From Francisella frigiditurris (lineage in GTDB: Bacteria > Pseudomonadota > Gammaproteobacteria > Francisellales > Francisellaceae): a DNA stretch of 64,000 bases. Below, one piece after another: positions 9,458 through 19,900 of the stretch (position 1 is its first letter; each line of letters opens with the position of its first letter). The translations under genes and the position numbers were made by a program. Location: positions 1,240,001-1,304,000 of the forward strand of contig NZ_CP009654.1 of the NCBI RefSeq assembly GCF_001880225.1, in the 5' to 3' direction. The notes beneath the pieces were generated by a model. The model was not told the DNA's origin, made no database searches, and worked only from the letters and a program-made list of their open reading frames with translations.

Positions 9458-9474
9458 GGTTCTATCGCAAACTG
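9458..9474 (+). repeat. Left terminal inverted repeat of the IS6-family element
   Basis: Seventeen bases, GGTTCTATCGCAAACTG, match the reverse complement of 10257-10273 at 16 of 17 positions. It directly follows the truncated Tn3 transposase frame. Confidence 0.9.
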
Positions 9475-9529
9475 ACTGCGTCATAGTATAGTATAATTGT
9501 TATCACAAAATACTCTCTCACTTTTTAAA

Positions 9530-10210
9530 ATGTTAGATTTTACTGGAAGGCATTTCGCTAAATTAATAATACTGCAAGCATTGCGTTGGTACTTATCATA
9601 TCCACTTAGTTATAGACATGTAGAGGAGATGATGAAAGAGCGAGGAGTTAATGTTGATCATAGTACTATCAACCGCTGGGTTATAAAGTATGTAAGAGAG
9701 TTAGAGGATGTCTTTAGTAACTCTTTTCGCAAATATGACAGCTATGTAAGTTGGATGAGACATATCTTAGATATAAAGGATTTATATAGAGCTATAGATA
9801 TACATGGTGACACCTTGGAGTTTATGCTATCTGATAAAAGAGATGAGAAAGCAGCACGTAAATTCTTTAAGAAAACCATTGGTAAGCATGGCTTGCCTGA
9901 GAAAGTTAATGTAGATAAATCTGGAGCTAATGAAGCAGCTTTATTGACTATCAATATCTTTTTGTTTTTATTGGGCATTTGGTATACACACGGTATAGAG
10001 ATTAGGCAAAATAAGCTTTTGAATAATTTGATAGAGCAAGATCATAGGAATATTAAACGATTGACACGACCCATTTTAGGTTTTAAAGTATGGGATTCTA
10101 TGGAATCTACTATAGCAGATTACGAGATGGTTAATATGATTAAAAAAGGTCAGCACATTAATGCTGGAACTATGACTGTATGGGATCAATTTTATGCTAT
10201 AGCAGCATAA
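9530..10210 (+). CDS. IS6-family transposase, probably inactive (catalytic DET out of frame)
   Basis: The frame encodes about 226 residues from the ATG at 9530 (a TTG at 9497 would add 11). The N-terminal zinc/HTH region reads GRHFAKLIILQALRWYLSYPLSYRHVEEMM and VDHSTINRWV. The second and third catalytic positions are present as VDKSGANEAA and NLIEQDHRNIKR. The first catalytic block should read WR(x)DETYxKxKG. Instead the frame gives WMRHILDIKD, while LDETYLRYKG appears one frame over at 9751-9780. Two small compensating deletions would explain this. The open frame is therefore misleading, and the enzyme should lack its first DDE aspartate. Confidence 0.85.
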   Translation: MLDFTGRHFAKLIILQALRWYLSYPLSYRHVEEMMKERGVNVDHSTINRWVIKYVRELEDVFSNSFRKYDSYVSWMRHILDIKDLYRAIDIHGDTLEFMLSDKRDEKAARKFFKKTIGKHGLPEKVNVDKSGANEAALLTINIFLFLLGIWYTHGIEIRQNKLLNNLIEQDHRNIKRLTRPILGFKVWDSMESTIADYEMVNMIKKGQHINAGTMTVWDQFYAIAA

Positions 10211-10256
10211 TTGTATCTAGAGGGTAACCATTTTAAGAAAACTGTAACTATTCTAG

Positions 10257-10273
10257 CAGTTTGCGACAGAACC
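10257..10273 (-). repeat. Right terminal inverted repeat of the IS6-family element
   Basis: Seventeen bases, CAGTTTGCGACAGAACC, are the near-perfect inverse of 9458-9474. The flanking sequence to the right begins the remnant of a beta-barrel-like protein. Confidence 0.9.
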
Positions 10274-10400
10274 TAAAACAAGGGATAAAAAGATGTATTT
10301 TAAAGCCTATACTGTCTATTTAGATTTAGGCATGCAAGTAAATAATAGTACTGAAGTTGGTATTGGGTCTACTGGACTTGGATTTAAAGTTAATTTTTAA
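10274..10400 (+). pseudogene. 3' fragment of an outer-membrane beta-barrel-like protein gene
   Basis: The frame is open from the IS6 border and ends YTVYLDLGMQVNN, then EVGIGSTGLGFKVNF and a stop at 10398-10400. Alternating hydrophobic residues and a terminal phenylalanine are the hallmark of the last strand of an outer-membrane beta-barrel. With the signal-peptide fragment at 6731-6978 it probably formed one gene, now split by the mobile module. A short internal ATG (10293) exists but there is no reason to expect a functional product. Confidence 0.6.
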
Positions 10401-10401
10401 C

Positions 10402-10995
10402 TTACTCAAAAATTTCTTCTTTCCAGTGCTTTCTACAGACAGATATATATTTTGTATTTATTTCTTTTAAAGAATCATCATCAACAACTATAGCATTTCC
10501 TGATTTAATAACCTCTTTACCTTTTATCATCATATTAAAGCTAGCTTTTCTACCACAATGGCAAATAGTTTTTACTTCTTCTAATGTATCAGCTATAGCT
10601 AATAACAAAGAAGCAGTTTCAAATGGTTGTCCTATATAGTTAGTTCTTAAGCCATAACAGATCACTGGAATATTGAGATAATCTACAATATCTGAAAGTT
10701 CCCAAATTTGCTTAGGTGTAAAGAAATGAATTTCATCAATTAGAATACAATCTATATTTTTCTTTTGATTATATTCTTTTATAAAATTAAATATATTATC
10801 TTGATCAGTTAATGAATATGCATCTTGATCAATACCTATTCTAGACTTTACTTTATTCTTACCAGCTCTTTTATCTATAGCAGAAGTTAGGACTAAAGGA
10901 TGCTTGCCTCTATCTTCATAATTGTAAGCAACTTTTAATAAATCTAAAGTTTTACCAGCGTCCATTGATGAGTATCTAAAATATAACTTTGCCAT
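10402..10995 (-). CDS. tdk: Thymidine kinase
   Basis: A 197-residue type II thymidine kinase that phosphorylates thymidine in the salvage pathway. The P-loop is SSMDAGKT at residues 9-16, and the catalytic/Walker B region is ILIDEIHFF with Glu88. The lasso-type zinc site is represented by Cys145, Cys147 and Cys187 (CHCG and SVCRKH). The length is typical. It starts 12 bp after the small secreted-protein gene and may share its transcript. Confidence 0.95.
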   Translation of the reverse strand: MAKLYFRYSSMDAGKTLDLLKVAYNYEDRGKHPLVLTSAIDKRAGKNKVKSRIGIDQDAYSLTDQDNIFNFIKEYNQKKNIDCILIDEIHFFTPKQIWELSDIVDYLNIPVICYGLRTNYIGQPFETASLLLAIADTLEEVKTICHCGRKASFNMMIKGKEVIKSGNAIVVDDDSLKEINTKYISVCRKHWKEEIFE

Positions 10996-11007
10996 TTTGT
11001 TTTCTTC

Positions 11008-11250
11008 TTATAGTGATTGTTTTGAAATCTCATTTTTTATTCCACCTTGATCAGCTAATGTATAATCAGAAGTTGATTCATGTATGCTTCCTTGATCAGC
11101 TAGTGTATAGTCATTCATAGTTATTGTCCTAGAATCACCAGGATTATGATACCATTGTATTCCTGTAACATTAGTTAAATCTAGTCCATAAATATTGGGA
11201 ATAATACTCAAAAAAACAATAATAGTATTTATTATTTTCTTTAATAACAT
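11008..11250 (-). CDS. Small secreted protein with duplicated DYTLADQG motif
   Basis: Encodes 80 residues: a signal peptide (MLLKKIIN, hydrophobic core IIVFLSII, then NIYG) followed by a mature part of about 57 residues. The mature part contains DYTLADQGSI and DYTLADQGGI separated by six residues, so a short unit has been duplicated. There is no cysteine for lipidation and no known domain. GAGG lies eight bases before the ATG, which supports translation. It sits between miaA and tdk on the same strand. Its function is unknown; export to the periplasm or beyond is inferred from the signal peptide. Confidence 0.7.
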   Translation of the reverse strand: MLLKKIINTIIVFLSIIPNIYGLDLTNVTGIQWYHNPGDSRTITMNDYTLADQGSIHESTSDYTLADQGGIKNEISKQSL

Positions 11251-11271
11251 TTTGAGTCCTCTATTATAATA

Positions 11272-12198
11272 TTAAGGAGAATTAAAAAAATTAATTATTT
11301 TCTGTTTTTTATACTCATCTTCCATATTCACAAAAAAAACATTATCTTTCCAGTTTCTAAGCCACGTTAATTGTCTTTTTGCTAGTTGTCTAGTAGCAGC
11401 TATACCTTTATTAATAAACTCCTCATAAGTCAGCTTATTATCCAAATAATCCCATGCCTGCCTATAACCAACACTTCTAATAGCTGTACTTTCATTAGTT
11501 AATAGAGGATTTGCTTTTAAACTTCTCACTTCATCTAGAAAATTATCGTTTAACATATTGTTAAACCTTTCCTCAATATTTCTATGAAGTACTGCTCTAT
11601 CTTTAGGTATTATAGCACACAATTTTAACTCTTCTTCTAAGGCTCCTTGTCTACTATTTTTTACAAGTTCTGAATATTTTTTTCCTGAAATCTTAATTAC
11701 TTCTAATGCCCTAAATATTCTTTGTTGATCATTAGGATTTATTTTTTCTGCAGCATTCGTATCTTTTTCTTTTAATTCTTTATATAAATAGCTAAGCCCA
11801 TATTTATTTTTATATTCTTCTAATGATCTTCTTATAACAGGATCGCTTTCTGGTAAGTTTGAGAGTCCATCTATAAGACTCCTAAAATACAACATTGTTC
11901 CACCAACTAATAGAACATTTTTATCTCTACTATGAATATCATTTTTAAGTAAATTTACATTTGATATAAAATCTGCAACAGAAAAGTTTTGCCAAGGTTC
12001 AATAATATCTATTAGATGATGCTTTACTCCTTCTCTCTCGTCTAAAGATGGTTTTGCAGTGCCAATATCCATTCTTTTATAAACTAAAGAAGAATCAACA
12101 CTTATAATTTCAGCATTTATTTTTTTTGCGATAGATATTGATAAAGAAGTTTTTCCAGAAGCTGTAGGACCAGCTATTCCATAGATTAAATTACTCAT
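11272..12198 (-). CDS. miaA: tRNA dimethylallyltransferase MiaA
   Basis: A 308-residue enzyme that transfers a dimethylallyl group to A37 of tRNAs reading UNN codons. The P-loop GPTASGKT is at residues 10-17, followed by [18 protein letters not shown] and [17 protein letters not shown], with [14 protein letters not shown] in the C-terminal swivel region. All are diagnostic for MiaA. The length is normal. Its start overlaps the end of ppiD by eight bases, so it is translated from the same transcript. Confidence 0.96.
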   Translation of the reverse strand: MSNLIYGIAGPTASGKTSLSISIAKKINAEIISVDSSLVYKRMDIGTAKPSLDEREGVKHHLIDIIEPWQNFSVADFISNVNLLKNDIHSRDKNVLLVGGTMLYFRSLIDGLSNLPESDPVIRRSLEEYKNKYGLSYLYKELKEKDTNAAEKINPNDQQRIFRALEVIKISGKKYSELVKNSRQGALEEELKLCAIIPKDRAVLHRNIEERFNNMLNDNFLDEVRSLKANPLLTNESTAIRSVGYRQAWDYLDNKLTYEEFINKGIAATRQLAKRQLTWLRNWKDNVFFVNMEDEYKKQKIINFFNSP

Positions 12199-13630
12199 TT
12201 AAGTATTTATAATTTATTTTTATAGGAATATCATTTCTTAAAATATCAAGGTAATAATTTTGTTCAGCTTCATTATAGGTATTTATTACATTAATCGGAA
12301 CAATTTTCTTTGAGTTATTTACAGCAGTTTTTGTTACTTTATATATAAAGCAAGATCCATCCTTAGATTCAAATATATGATAACTAGAATTATCATTATC
12401 TAAAATAGATTGCTTAAATTCTGATGAAATATTATCACTCTTTGACTCAGTAGTTGTTATTTTAAAATCATATTTTGCATCAGTAGAGTTTTCTAAATTA
12501 TTAAGTATAGAAGTTGCCTTTTCTTTAGCTAGCTTTTGAGAAGACTCTTTTTTATACATTTTCTCAATATTATCTTTAACTTCTTTAAAATCTTGTTGCT
12601 TTGCAGGAGTTATATTCTTTATATAATAAATAATACTTTGTGAGTCTGATAGTGGAAAAGCACCATATTTACTTGGACCATTTATAAAAAATTCAGAACC
12701 TGGAACCCCTTCTAATGAAGATTCACTACTATCTATGACAGCTGATGATTTAGGAGCTCCAAATTGAGAATCTAAATCATTAAATTTTTTTGCATCAACA
12801 TTTTCAATAATAGAATTATATTTATTTAGAGCTTCTCTATTCTGAAGAATTTTCTTGATACTATTTTTAGTATTTTTATCATATGAGCTAAATAAAGTAG
12901 GATTGCTATCATAATAAGCTTTAATTTCTTTTTCTGATGGCTCAGTCTTAATAAAGTTATCTTTAGAAATTAAGTAATAATCTATATCTGCTCTTTTAGG
13001 AGTTATATAGTTAGCTTTATTTTCTTCAAAGTAATTTTGTAATTCTGAATATGATACTTTAATATCTTTAGCCAAATCTTTTGAATCTACTTTAATATAC
13101 TTTACTGTCTTAACCTGAGAATATATTTTAGTTAGCTCGCCTTTCTCATAATCTGTAACAAAAGATGTTTCATCTATATTTTTTGGAATAATAGTTGCTT
13201 GTATATTTTGAATGATCATTTGTTCTAAATTAGAAATACCTCCAAAATATTTAGCTATAGTTTGAAGTTTCTCATTAGAAAACTGGCCATTATCACCTTT
13301 AAATATAGGGTTTGTAAAAATATAAGATTGTAATGTTATTCTTGGTATTTGAATATTTTGATTTTGAGTAGCTGATAAAATCAAATATTGATTAATAATA
13401 GAATTAAGGATTATTTCTTTTTGTTCTTTTGGAGTGTCTGGCTGTAGATATTTCTGATATTCAGTTAATGTGATTTTATTATCACCAACTTCAGCAATTG
13501 TAGAATTTTTATTGCCAAAGCCACTAAAAAGGAAACTCATCCCTGTCAACACAAAAATTATACTAATAGAAATAACAACAATCCAAGTAAAAGGACCTTT
13601 AAATTTATCATTAAAAGACTGTAACATCAC
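12191..13630 (-). CDS. ppiD: PpiD-like periplasmic chaperone (SurA_N/peptidyl-prolyl isomerase family)
   Basis: Encodes 479 residues. An N-terminal uncleaved anchor ([22 protein letters not shown], about residues 17-38) holds a large periplasmic part. The sequence after the anchor ([18 protein letters not shown]) is the SurA-N type chaperone region. The parvulin region around residues 250-370 is divergent and I cannot confirm PPIase residues. PpiD helps newly exported proteins leave SecYEG and fold. Its place downstream of hup and lon is the classic enterobacterial order. It is shorter than E. coli PpiD. Confidence 0.85.
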   Translation of the reverse strand: MMLQSFNDKFKGPFTWIVVISISIIFVLTGMSFLFSGFGNKNSTIAEVGDNKITLTEYQKYLQPDTPKEQKEIILNSIINQYLILSATQNQNIQIPRITLQSYIFTNPIFKGDNGQFSNEKLQTIAKYFGGISNLEQMIIQNIQATIIPKNIDETSFVTDYEKGELTKIYSQVKTVKYIKVDSKDLAKDIKVSYSELQNYFEENKANYITPKRADIDYYLISKDNFIKTEPSEKEIKAYYDSNPTLFSSYDKNTKNSIKKILQNREALNKYNSIIENVDAKKFNDLDSQFGAPKSSAVIDSSESSLEGVPGSEFFINGPSKYGAFPLSDSQSIIYYIKNITPAKQQDFKEVKDNIEKMYKKESSQKLAKEKATSILNNLENSTDAKYDFKITTTESKSDNISSEFKQSILDNDNSSYHIFESKDGSCFIYKVTKTAVNNSKKIVPINVINTYNEAEQNYYLDILRNDIPIKINYKYLNE

Positions 13631-13642
13631 TAAATCCTAATA

Positions 13643-13670
13643 TAAAAAAGGCATGCTATAAAACATGCCC
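13643..13670 (-). terminator. Rho-independent terminator after the HU gene
   Basis: On the minus strand a GGCATG stem, an eight-base loop and CATGCC are followed by a run of T. It lies between the HU gene and ppiD, so HU can be expressed as an abundant monocistronic message while ppiD-miaA needs its own or read-through transcription. Confidence 0.85.
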
Positions 13671-13720
13671 TTAAAAGTATTAATAAAATAAAATTTATTT
13701 ATATTATTATCGTATCAAAT

Positions 13721-13996
13721 TTATTTATTTACGCTATCTTTAAGACCTTTACCAGCTTTGAAGCTAGGAACTTTAGACGCAGGAATTTTAATAGTTTCAC
13801 CAGTTTTAGGGTTTCTACCTTCTCTTGCACTTCTTTCTTTAACCTGAAAAGTACCAAAGCCAACTAAAGTAACGTTATCTTCTTTTTTTAACGCTTTTGA
13901 AATAGAAGCGATTGTCGCATCTAAAACTTTACCAGCAACTTCTTTAGTTACATCAGCTTCTTTAGCTATTGCACTTACTAATTCAGTTTTATTCAT
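13721..13996 (-). CDS. hupB: HU-family DNA-binding protein
   Basis: A 91-residue histone-like protein. It begins [21 protein letters not shown] and contains the HU arm signature [22 protein letters not shown] and the ending [15 protein letters not shown] bends and compacts DNA non-specifically. The position directly downstream of lon is conserved for hupB in many gammaproteobacteria. AAAGGAG precedes the ATG by a normal distance, and a strong hairpin terminator follows the gene. Confidence 0.96.
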   Translation of the reverse strand: MNKTELVSAIAKEADVTKEVAGKVLDATIASISKALKKEDNVTLVGFGTFQVKERSAREGRNPKTGETIKIPASKVPSFKAGKGLKDSVNK

Positions 13997-14086
13997 TTTA
14001 AACTCCTTTTATATAATTTAAATTTTGACACGTATGTCAGTTATCATTTATAGCACTAAAAAAATGCAGTTTCAACAAGTTAACAG

Positions 14087-16411
14087 CTAAAAAACTCTAT
14101 TTAATACATCTTTTATATGTTTTACGGGTATTATCTCTAAATTTTCGGTGATTTGCTTATCAATTTCAGAAAGATCTTTAACATTCTGTTTTGGTATCAA
14201 AACCTCTTTTATTCCACCTCTTAACGCAGCTAAAAGTTTCTCTTTTAGTCCACCGATAGCAAAAACCTCTCCTCTTAATGTTACCTCTCCTGTCATAGCA
14301 ATATCATTTCTTACAGGCTTATTTGTAAAAGCAGATAATATTGCTGTAGTCATAGCAATACCTGCACTAGGACCATCTTTAGGAGTTGCGCCTTCAGGAA
14401 CATGAATGTGTAAGTCTTTTTTCTCATAAAAATCCTCAGAAAGATCATAATCTTGGGCTAATGAGCGAACAACACTCATTGCAGCCTCTATAGACTCCTT
14501 CATGACATCACCTAGCATACCCGTATATTTTAACTTTCCTTTGCCAGGGACTGCTAAAGCTTCTATTGTTAAAAGGTCTCCACCAACTTGTGTCCAAGCT
14601 AGTCCTGTAACTTGTCCTACTCGAGGTTTTTCATTCTTAACGCCATAGTCATAAGGCTTAACACCTAGATATTCTTCAATATTTTTATTACTAATAGAAA
14701 TTTTTTTGGCATCTTTGTCTTTTAAAATTTCTTTAACTACTTTTCTACAAAGAGTATTGATTTTTTGCTGTAGATTTCTAACACCTGCTTCTCTTGTATA
14801 ATATCTAATAATATCTAGAATTGCTGTCGAGGTTATATTAAACTCTTTTTTATTTAGTCCATTATTTTCTAAAGCTCTTGGAACCAAGTATTGTTTTGCA
14901 ATGGCACTTTTTTCAAGTTCTGTATATCCAGAAAGATTTATTATCTCCATCCTATCTTTTAATGCAGGATCTATATTTAATGAATTTGCTGTAGCAACAA
15001 ACATTACTTTTGATAAATCATAATCAATTTCTAAATAGTGATCGCTGAAAGAGTTATTTTGCTCAGGATCTAGCACCTCTAATAATGCTGCAGATGGGTC
15101 TCCTCTGAAGTCAGAAGAAATTTTATCTATTTCATCTAATAGAAATAAAGGGTTTTCTGTTTTTGCTTTTATAATTTTTTGTATAATTTGTCCTGGCATA
15201 GAACCGATATAAGTCCTTCTATGTCCTCTTATTTCTGATTCATCTCTAACACCACCAAGAGCCATTCTTACATACTCTCTACCTGTAGCTCTAGCTATAG
15301 ATTGCCCTATAGAAGTTTTACCAACCCCTGGAGGACCTACTAAGCAAAGAATCGGAGACTTAGTATTGCTATCTCTTTTAATCTGTACTGCTAAATGTTC
15401 AAGAATTCTCTCTTTAACTTTTTTAATACCATAATGATCTTGATCTAATATTTTCTCTGCTAATTCAATGTCTTTCTTAACTTTAGTTCTTTTATTCCAT
15501 GGTAGCGATAATATAGTCTCAATATAGTTTCTTGAAACAGCAGACTCTGAAGATGAAGGAGGCATTGCTTTAAGCTTTTTAAGTTCTTTTAAACACTTTT
15601 CCTTTGCCTCTTCAGACATTTTTGTTTTTTCTATTCTTTTTTGGAGGGCAGAAGTTTCAGATTCTTCATCTACCTCGCCCAATTCTTTATATATAGCTTT
15701 TACTTGCTCATTTAAATAGTATTCACGTTGATTCTTATCAACTTGCAATTTAACTCGATCTTTAATTTTAGCTTCTAGTTCAAGTATTTCAATTTCTTCT
15801 TCTAAACAAGTTAATAGTATTAAAGCTTTATTTTTTATATCACTAGCTTCTAAAATTTTCTGCTTTTTAACTATGTCTGAATTTAGTATTGAAGCTATTT
15901 CATAAACAAATTTATCAGGATTTTCTGTCGATATTAAAGTAGCTAAAGTCTCCTTAGAAACTTTATTTCCTAAGTCTACAAATACTTTTAGTGATTCTGA
16001 AATTGATAATAAAATTGCTTTTAATTCCTTATCTAATCCACTAACAGGAAAATTTTCACTTATATCTATAGTATCTAAATTTGCATAAATACAATCATTA
16101 TCATCTACATATTTTGCAACTAGCTTCTTTGTAGTTCCTTCGACTATAATTTTTAAACTACCATCTGGTAATTTCATTATTTGTATAATCTTAGCCAAAG
16201 TTGCAATATCATAAAGATTATCAATTGAATCTCCAGTTCGAGAACCCTCTTTTTGAGTTGCTAATAAAATATAATTTTCATATTTATTAGTAGATTCTTT
16301 AACTGCTTGAATTGATTTTTTTCTTCCAACATTTAAAGGAATAGTCATCGTTGGATAGATAACTACATCTCTTAGAGGAATGACAGGTACGACGTTTAAT
16401 GTGTCTGACAT
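14087..16411 (-). CDS. lon: ATP-dependent protease Lon
   Basis: A 774-residue LonA protease. The N-terminal substrate-binding domain covers about residues 1-300. The AAA+ module carries the P-loop GPPGVGKT at 359-366. The C-terminal protease domain has the catalytic dyad Ser682 (in DGPSAG) and Lys725 (in GLKEKLLAA). It degrades misfolded and regulatory proteins in the cytoplasm. It lies 25 bp downstream of clpX with the same orientation and is part of the tig-clpP-clpX-lon quality-control run. Confidence 0.98.
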   Translation of the reverse strand: MSDTLNVVPVIPLRDVVIYPTMTIPLNVGRKKSIQAVKESTNKYENYILLATQKEGSRTGDSIDNLYDIATLAKIIQIMKLPDGSLKIIVEGTTKKLVAKYVDDNDCIYANLDTIDISENFPVSGLDKELKAILLSISESLKVFVDLGNKVSKETLATLISTENPDKFVYEIASILNSDIVKKQKILEASDIKNKALILLTCLEEEIEILELEAKIKDRVKLQVDKNQREYYLNEQVKAIYKELGEVDEESETSALQKRIEKTKMSEEAKEKCLKELKKLKAMPPSSSESAVSRNYIETILSLPWNKRTKVKKDIELAEKILDQDHYGIKKVKERILEHLAVQIKRDSNTKSPILCLVGPPGVGKTSIGQSIARATGREYVRMALGGVRDESEIRGHRRTYIGSMPGQIIQKIIKAKTENPLFLLDEIDKISSDFRGDPSAALLEVLDPEQNNSFSDHYLEIDYDLSKVMFVATANSLNIDPALKDRMEIINLSGYTELEKSAIAKQYLVPRALENNGLNKKEFNITSTAILDIIRYYTREAGVRNLQQKINTLCRKVVKEILKDKDAKKISISNKNIEEYLGVKPYDYGVKNEKPRVGQVTGLAWTQVGGDLLTIEALAVPGKGKLKYTGMLGDVMKESIEAAMSVVRSLAQDYDLSEDFYEKKDLHIHVPEGATPKDGPSAGIAMTTAILSAFTNKPVRNDIAMTGEVTLRGEVFAIGGLKEKLLAALRGGIKEVLIPKQNVKDLSEIDKQITENLEIIPVKHIKDVLNRVF

Positions 16412-16436
16412 AGGCTATTATAATACTCCTATATAA

Positions 16437-17699
16437 TTAGATTACATCTTTAAATTTTTTTGTTTCGCCATCAGTAGTAACTAATTCTGGCTCGCTTATT
16501 TCTTTTATAGTATTTTCAGTAATTATGACTTTTTTAATATTTTTTGTAGAAGGTGTATGGAACATTATTTCTAATAAAACATTTTCCAATATCGTTCTAA
16601 GTCCTCTAGCTCCAGTCTTTCTTACTAAAGCCTTTTTAGCTATCTCTACCAATGCCTCATGAGAAAACTCTATTTCAATATTGTCCAATTTGAAAAGCTT
16701 AGTATATTGCTTTATCAAAGCATTTTTTGGCTCAGTCAATATTCTTATTAAATCTTCTTCTTTAAGTTCATTTAAAACGCTTATGATTGGTAATCTACCT
16801 ATAAGCTCAGGAATAAGTCCAAACTTAGTTAAATCCTCACTCTCAATCTTTTGAAGAAGTCTATCTGTATCAAGATTAGTTTTTTGTTGAACAATATCAG
16901 CATTAAAACCTATGCTGACTTTATCCATTCTATGCTTAATAACTTTTTCTATGCCCGCAAAAGCACCGCCACAAATAAATAAGATATTAGATGTATCAAC
17001 CTGAACCATATCTTGATTAGGATGTTTTCTACCGCCTTTAGGTGGAACTGATGAAACAGTACCTTCTATAAGTTTCAAAAGAGCTTGTTGAACCCCTTCT
17101 CCTGATACATCTCTAGTTATTGAAGAACTTTCAGATTTTCTAGCTATTTTATCTATTTCATCAATATATATAATACCCTTCTGTGCTTTTTCTACATCAA
17201 AATCAGCATTTTGTAAAAGTTTAACAATTACATTTTCTACATCTTCCCCAACATAGCCTGCTTCTGTAAGAGTAGTTGCATCGGCAATGGCAAATGGAAC
17301 ATTTAACAATTTAGCTAATGTTTGAGCAAACAAAGTTTTACCAGACCCAGTAGGACCCATTAAAAGAACATTACTTTTTTTAAGCTCCGTATCATCTTCA
17401 TCAGTAGGTTTATTTGTTATTCTCTTATAATGATTATAAACAGCTACTGCCAGAATCTTTTTAGCATTCTCTTGACCAATAATATAATCATCAAGATATT
17501 TTTTTATTTCTACAGGTTTTGGTAGATTTTCAAAAGAAATATCACTTGCTAAATCACTCGAATTAAGTGATCCGCTATTAATTTTAGTTGAACACTTTTC
17601 AACGCATTCATTACAGATATTTCCATCTTTACCAGCAATGATATTCTTTACTTCATGCTGACTCTTTCCACAAAAGGAACAATATAAAATTTTTGACAT
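16437..17699 (-). CDS. clpX: ATP-dependent Clp protease ATP-binding subunit ClpX
   Basis: A 420-residue AAA+ unfoldase. The N-terminal zinc-binding domain has Cys7, Cys10, Cys29 and Cys32. The P-loop GPTGSGKT is at 115-122, followed by Walker [11 protein letters not shown] and RKTGARGLR in the C-terminal lid. The ClpP-docking IGF loop is replaced here by a related sequence near SIGFNAD. It feeds tagged substrates to ClpP, encoded 34 bp upstream. Confidence 0.98.
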   Translation of the reverse strand: MSKILYCSFCGKSQHEVKNIIAGKDGNICNECVEKCSTKINSGSLNSSDLASDISFENLPKPVEIKKYLDDYIIGQENAKKILAVAVYNHYKRITNKPTDEDDTELKKSNVLLMGPTGSGKTLFAQTLAKLLNVPFAIADATTLTEAGYVGEDVENVIVKLLQNADFDVEKAQKGIIYIDEIDKIARKSESSSITRDVSGEGVQQALLKLIEGTVSSVPPKGGRKHPNQDMVQVDTSNILFICGGAFAGIEKVIKHRMDKVSIGFNADIVQQKTNLDTDRLLQKIESEDLTKFGLIPELIGRLPIISVLNELKEEDLIRILTEPKNALIKQYTKLFKLDNIEIEFSHEALVEIAKKALVRKTGARGLRTILENVLLEIMFHTPSTKNIKKVIITENTIKEISEPELVTTDGETKKFKDVI

Positions 17700-17733
17700 A
17701 ATATCTTCAAAAAACCTTATTTAAAAATTTATA

Positions 17734-18339
17734 TTAAACAATTATAGAGTCTCTAGATTCTATAACATGGTCAATTAGGCCATAAGCTTGTGCTTCTTCA
17801 GCCATCATAAACTTATCTCTATCAGTATCTTTAACTATAGTTTCATAATCTTGACCAGTATGCTTAGCTAATACTTTATTTAGTCTTTCTTTAATTCTAA
17901 TAATATTATTAGCATGAATTTCTATATCAGATGCTTGTCCTTTGAAACCACCTAAGGGCTGATGAATCATTATTTGTGAACTTGGAAGGCTATATCTTTT
18001 GCCTTTAGCCCCAGCAGTTAATAATAAAGATCCCATACTAGCAGCAAGACCTATACATATAGTAGATACATCAGGCTTTATAAATTGCATGGTATCATAT
18101 ACGCCCATACCAGCAGTTACTGCACCACCGGGTGAATTTATATAGAAATAGATGTCTTTATCAGGATCTTCAGATTCTAAAAATAAAAGTTGAGCTATAA
18201 CTAAATTTGCAGATTGATCATTAACCTCACCATTTAAAAAAACTATTCTTTCTTTTAATAGTCTAGAATAAATGTCATATGATCTTTCACCTGCTGCACT
18301 TTTTTCTACAACCATAGGTACTAAATTATTATTAATCAT
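17734..18339 (-). CDS. clpP: ATP-dependent Clp protease proteolytic subunit ClpP
   Basis: A 201-residue serine protease with catalytic Ser101 (GLAASMGS), His126 (IMIHQPLG) and Asp175, the standard ClpP spacing. The frame extends four codons upstream to another ATG (18351), but GAGG six bases before the ATG at 18339 and family length favour the shorter form starting MINNNLVP. Fourteen subunits form the degradation chamber used with ClpX. It lies between tig and clpX. Confidence 0.97.
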   Translation of the reverse strand: MINNNLVPMVVEKSAAGERSYDIYSRLLKERIVFLNGEVNDQSANLVIAQLLFLESEDPDKDIYFYINSPGGAVTAGMGVYDTMQFIKPDVSTICIGLAASMGSLLLTAGAKGKRYSLPSSQIMIHQPLGGFKGQASDIEIHANNIIRIKERLNKVLAKHTGQDYETIVKDTDRDKFMMAEEAQAYGLIDHVIESRDSIIV

Positions 18340-18419
18340 TATAAGCCTCAATTTAAAAGTGATTCTTTAAGGTTTTCACTATCATATTTTATAGTGATTT
18401 TAGAAATTTCTATCAGATA

Positions 18420-19742
18420 TTAAAATTGTCCCATTTGAGAAGCTTGCATATTAGCTCTTATAATCTCAAAGAAATCTTCTTTTTTCTCTGTAACTTGAGC
18501 TTGCTCTAAAACCCAGTCAGTCAATTTATTTTCAACCACAAGAGCTTTTAGATTATTTATTTCTCGTGGATTCTTTTTAATTTCTGCTTTTGTTTTTTCA
18601 GGTTCTTCATAAGCTTTTACCATTTCAGATAATAAAGCATCTACAGACTCATCATCTGCTTCAAAATTGTGAACTTTAAGAAGATTATCTAAAATCAGGC
18701 TAGTTTCTACACGCTGTTTAGCATTTTTTTCAAATAGATTATCTGGCAGTTGATCTACGTTAAACCCACTTTTTTCACCGCCCATACTTTTAATAAGATT
18801 TTGCTTAGCGGCATCAATTTCTCTTTTGATAAGAGCATTTGGTACATTAAACTCAGTTATTTCTCTTAAACCTTCAAAAAGCTGTTCTTTAACTTTCTTC
18901 TGAATTATAAATTTAAGTTCTCTTTCCATGTTTTCTTTAATCTCAGCTGAAAAAGTATCTACACTACCTTTAACTCCAAATTTAGCAACAAACTCTTCAT
19001 CAACAGCAGGAAGCTCAGCTTCTTCTATCTTTTTAACTACTATATCAAATTGAGATTCTTTACCAGCTAATTCTTTATTTTGGTATTCTGTTGGGAAAGT
19101 TACAGTTATAGTTCTTTCTTCATCTTTTCTCATACCAATAATACCTTCTTCAAATCCTGGAATCATTTGGTTTGAACCTATAACTACCTGAGAAGCATCA
19201 GCAGATCCACCTTCGAAAACTTCACCATCTATTTTACCAACGAAATCTATAGTTACTTTGTCATCTTTTTGAACTTCTCTATCAACTTCATTCCAAGTAG
19301 CATATTGTTTTCTAAGATTGTCAATCATCTTTTCAACTTCAGCATCACCTAAATCAACGACAGGTTTTTCAATCTTAATTTTGTCAAACCCAGTTACTTC
19401 AAATTCTGGAAATAGTTCTATATTTGCAACAAATTTTAAAGGTTCACCTTCTTTATTTTCTTTCAAATCAACCTCTATACCTGCTACTTCTAATTTTTCA
19501 TCTTGAATAGCCTTTGTATACTTTTTAGGTATAAGATCAGAAATGATTTCAAAGCGAATTTGCTCACCGTATTTTTTCTTAACAAGATTCGCTGGAACTT
19601 TTCCAGGTCTAAAACCATCCATTTTTATAGTTTTAGCCGTTTGGTTAATTCTTTTTGAAACCGCTGAATCAATTTCATTTGCAGGGACTTCTATTAATAA
19701 AGAACAATTAATACCTTCTTTCTTTTCAACTGTTACTTGCAT
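18420..19742 (-). CDS. tig: Trigger factor
   Basis: A 440-residue ribosome-associated chaperone and peptidyl-prolyl isomerase. The N-terminal ribosome-binding loop contains GFRPGKVP. The FKBP-like domain runs from about residue 150 to 245 ([32 protein letters not shown]). The long helical C-terminal domain follows. It is the first gene of the tig-clpP-clpX-lon run and is divergent from a small membrane-protein gene. Confidence 0.97.
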   Translation of the reverse strand: MQVTVEKKEGINCSLLIEVPANEIDSAVSKRINQTAKTIKMDGFRPGKVPANLVKKKYGEQIRFEIISDLIPKKYTKAIQDEKLEVAGIEVDLKENKEGEPLKFVANIELFPEFEVTGFDKIKIEKPVVDLGDAEVEKMIDNLRKQYATWNEVDREVQKDDKVTIDFVGKIDGEVFEGGSADASQVVIGSNQMIPGFEEGIIGMRKDEERTITVTFPTEYQNKELAGKESQFDIVVKKIEEAELPAVDEEFVAKFGVKGSVDTFSAEIKENMERELKFIIQKKVKEQLFEGLREITEFNVPNALIKREIDAAKQNLIKSMGGEKSGFNVDQLPDNLFEKNAKQRVETSLILDNLLKVHNFEADDESVDALLSEMVKAYEEPEKTKAEIKKNPREINNLKALVVENKLTDWVLEQAQVTEKKEDFFEIIRANMQASQMGQF

Positions 19743-19900
19743 TACTTATTTCCTATTTTAATTTTCTATTTAACAATTTTCTAATAGCAAATTTTAACTG
19801 TACTAGTGTAGATTGTCTACAGGTTTGTCCCATAATATATGACAATAAAATACTTTTATTGTACACTTCTGCATACATTGATATTTTAAGTTATTAATAT

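Larger units (their letters stand above)
6979..10273. mobile_element. Decayed Tn3-family transposon module truncated by an IS6-family element
   Basis: The interval holds, in order, an unknown 507-residue passenger gene and a serine resolvase (both minus strand), a short intergenic region, the first part of a Tn3-type transposase (plus strand), and an IS6-family element. A resolvase divergent from tnpA is a standard Tn3 arrangement. The tnpA stub runs straight into the left IS6 inverted repeat at 9458, and no tnpA sequence resumes on the right. The IS6 copy has no matching flanking duplication (left flank aaagtct, right flank taaaaca), which suggests it deleted the rest of the transposon. The 38-bp Tn3 ends could not be located, so the left border is approximate. 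Confidence 0.6.
9458..10273 (+). mobile_element. IS6-family insertion sequence, 816 bp
   Basis: The element is bounded by 17-bp terminal inverted repeats that differ at one base, and it encodes one IS6-type transposase. The size (816 bp) and the end sequence beginning GGTTCTGTCGCAAA are typical of the IS6/IS240 group, which moves by replicative transposition and often deletes adjacent DNA. It interrupts a Tn3 tnpA gene on its left. The flanking bases do not repeat, which suggests a rearrangement after insertion. The transposase appears damaged (see its entry). Confidence 0.88.

Noticed and set aside
9497-9529. TTG start of the IS6 transposase at 9497
   Set aside because: It adds 11 residues without family support; the ATG at 9530 gives the usual IS6-type N-terminus.
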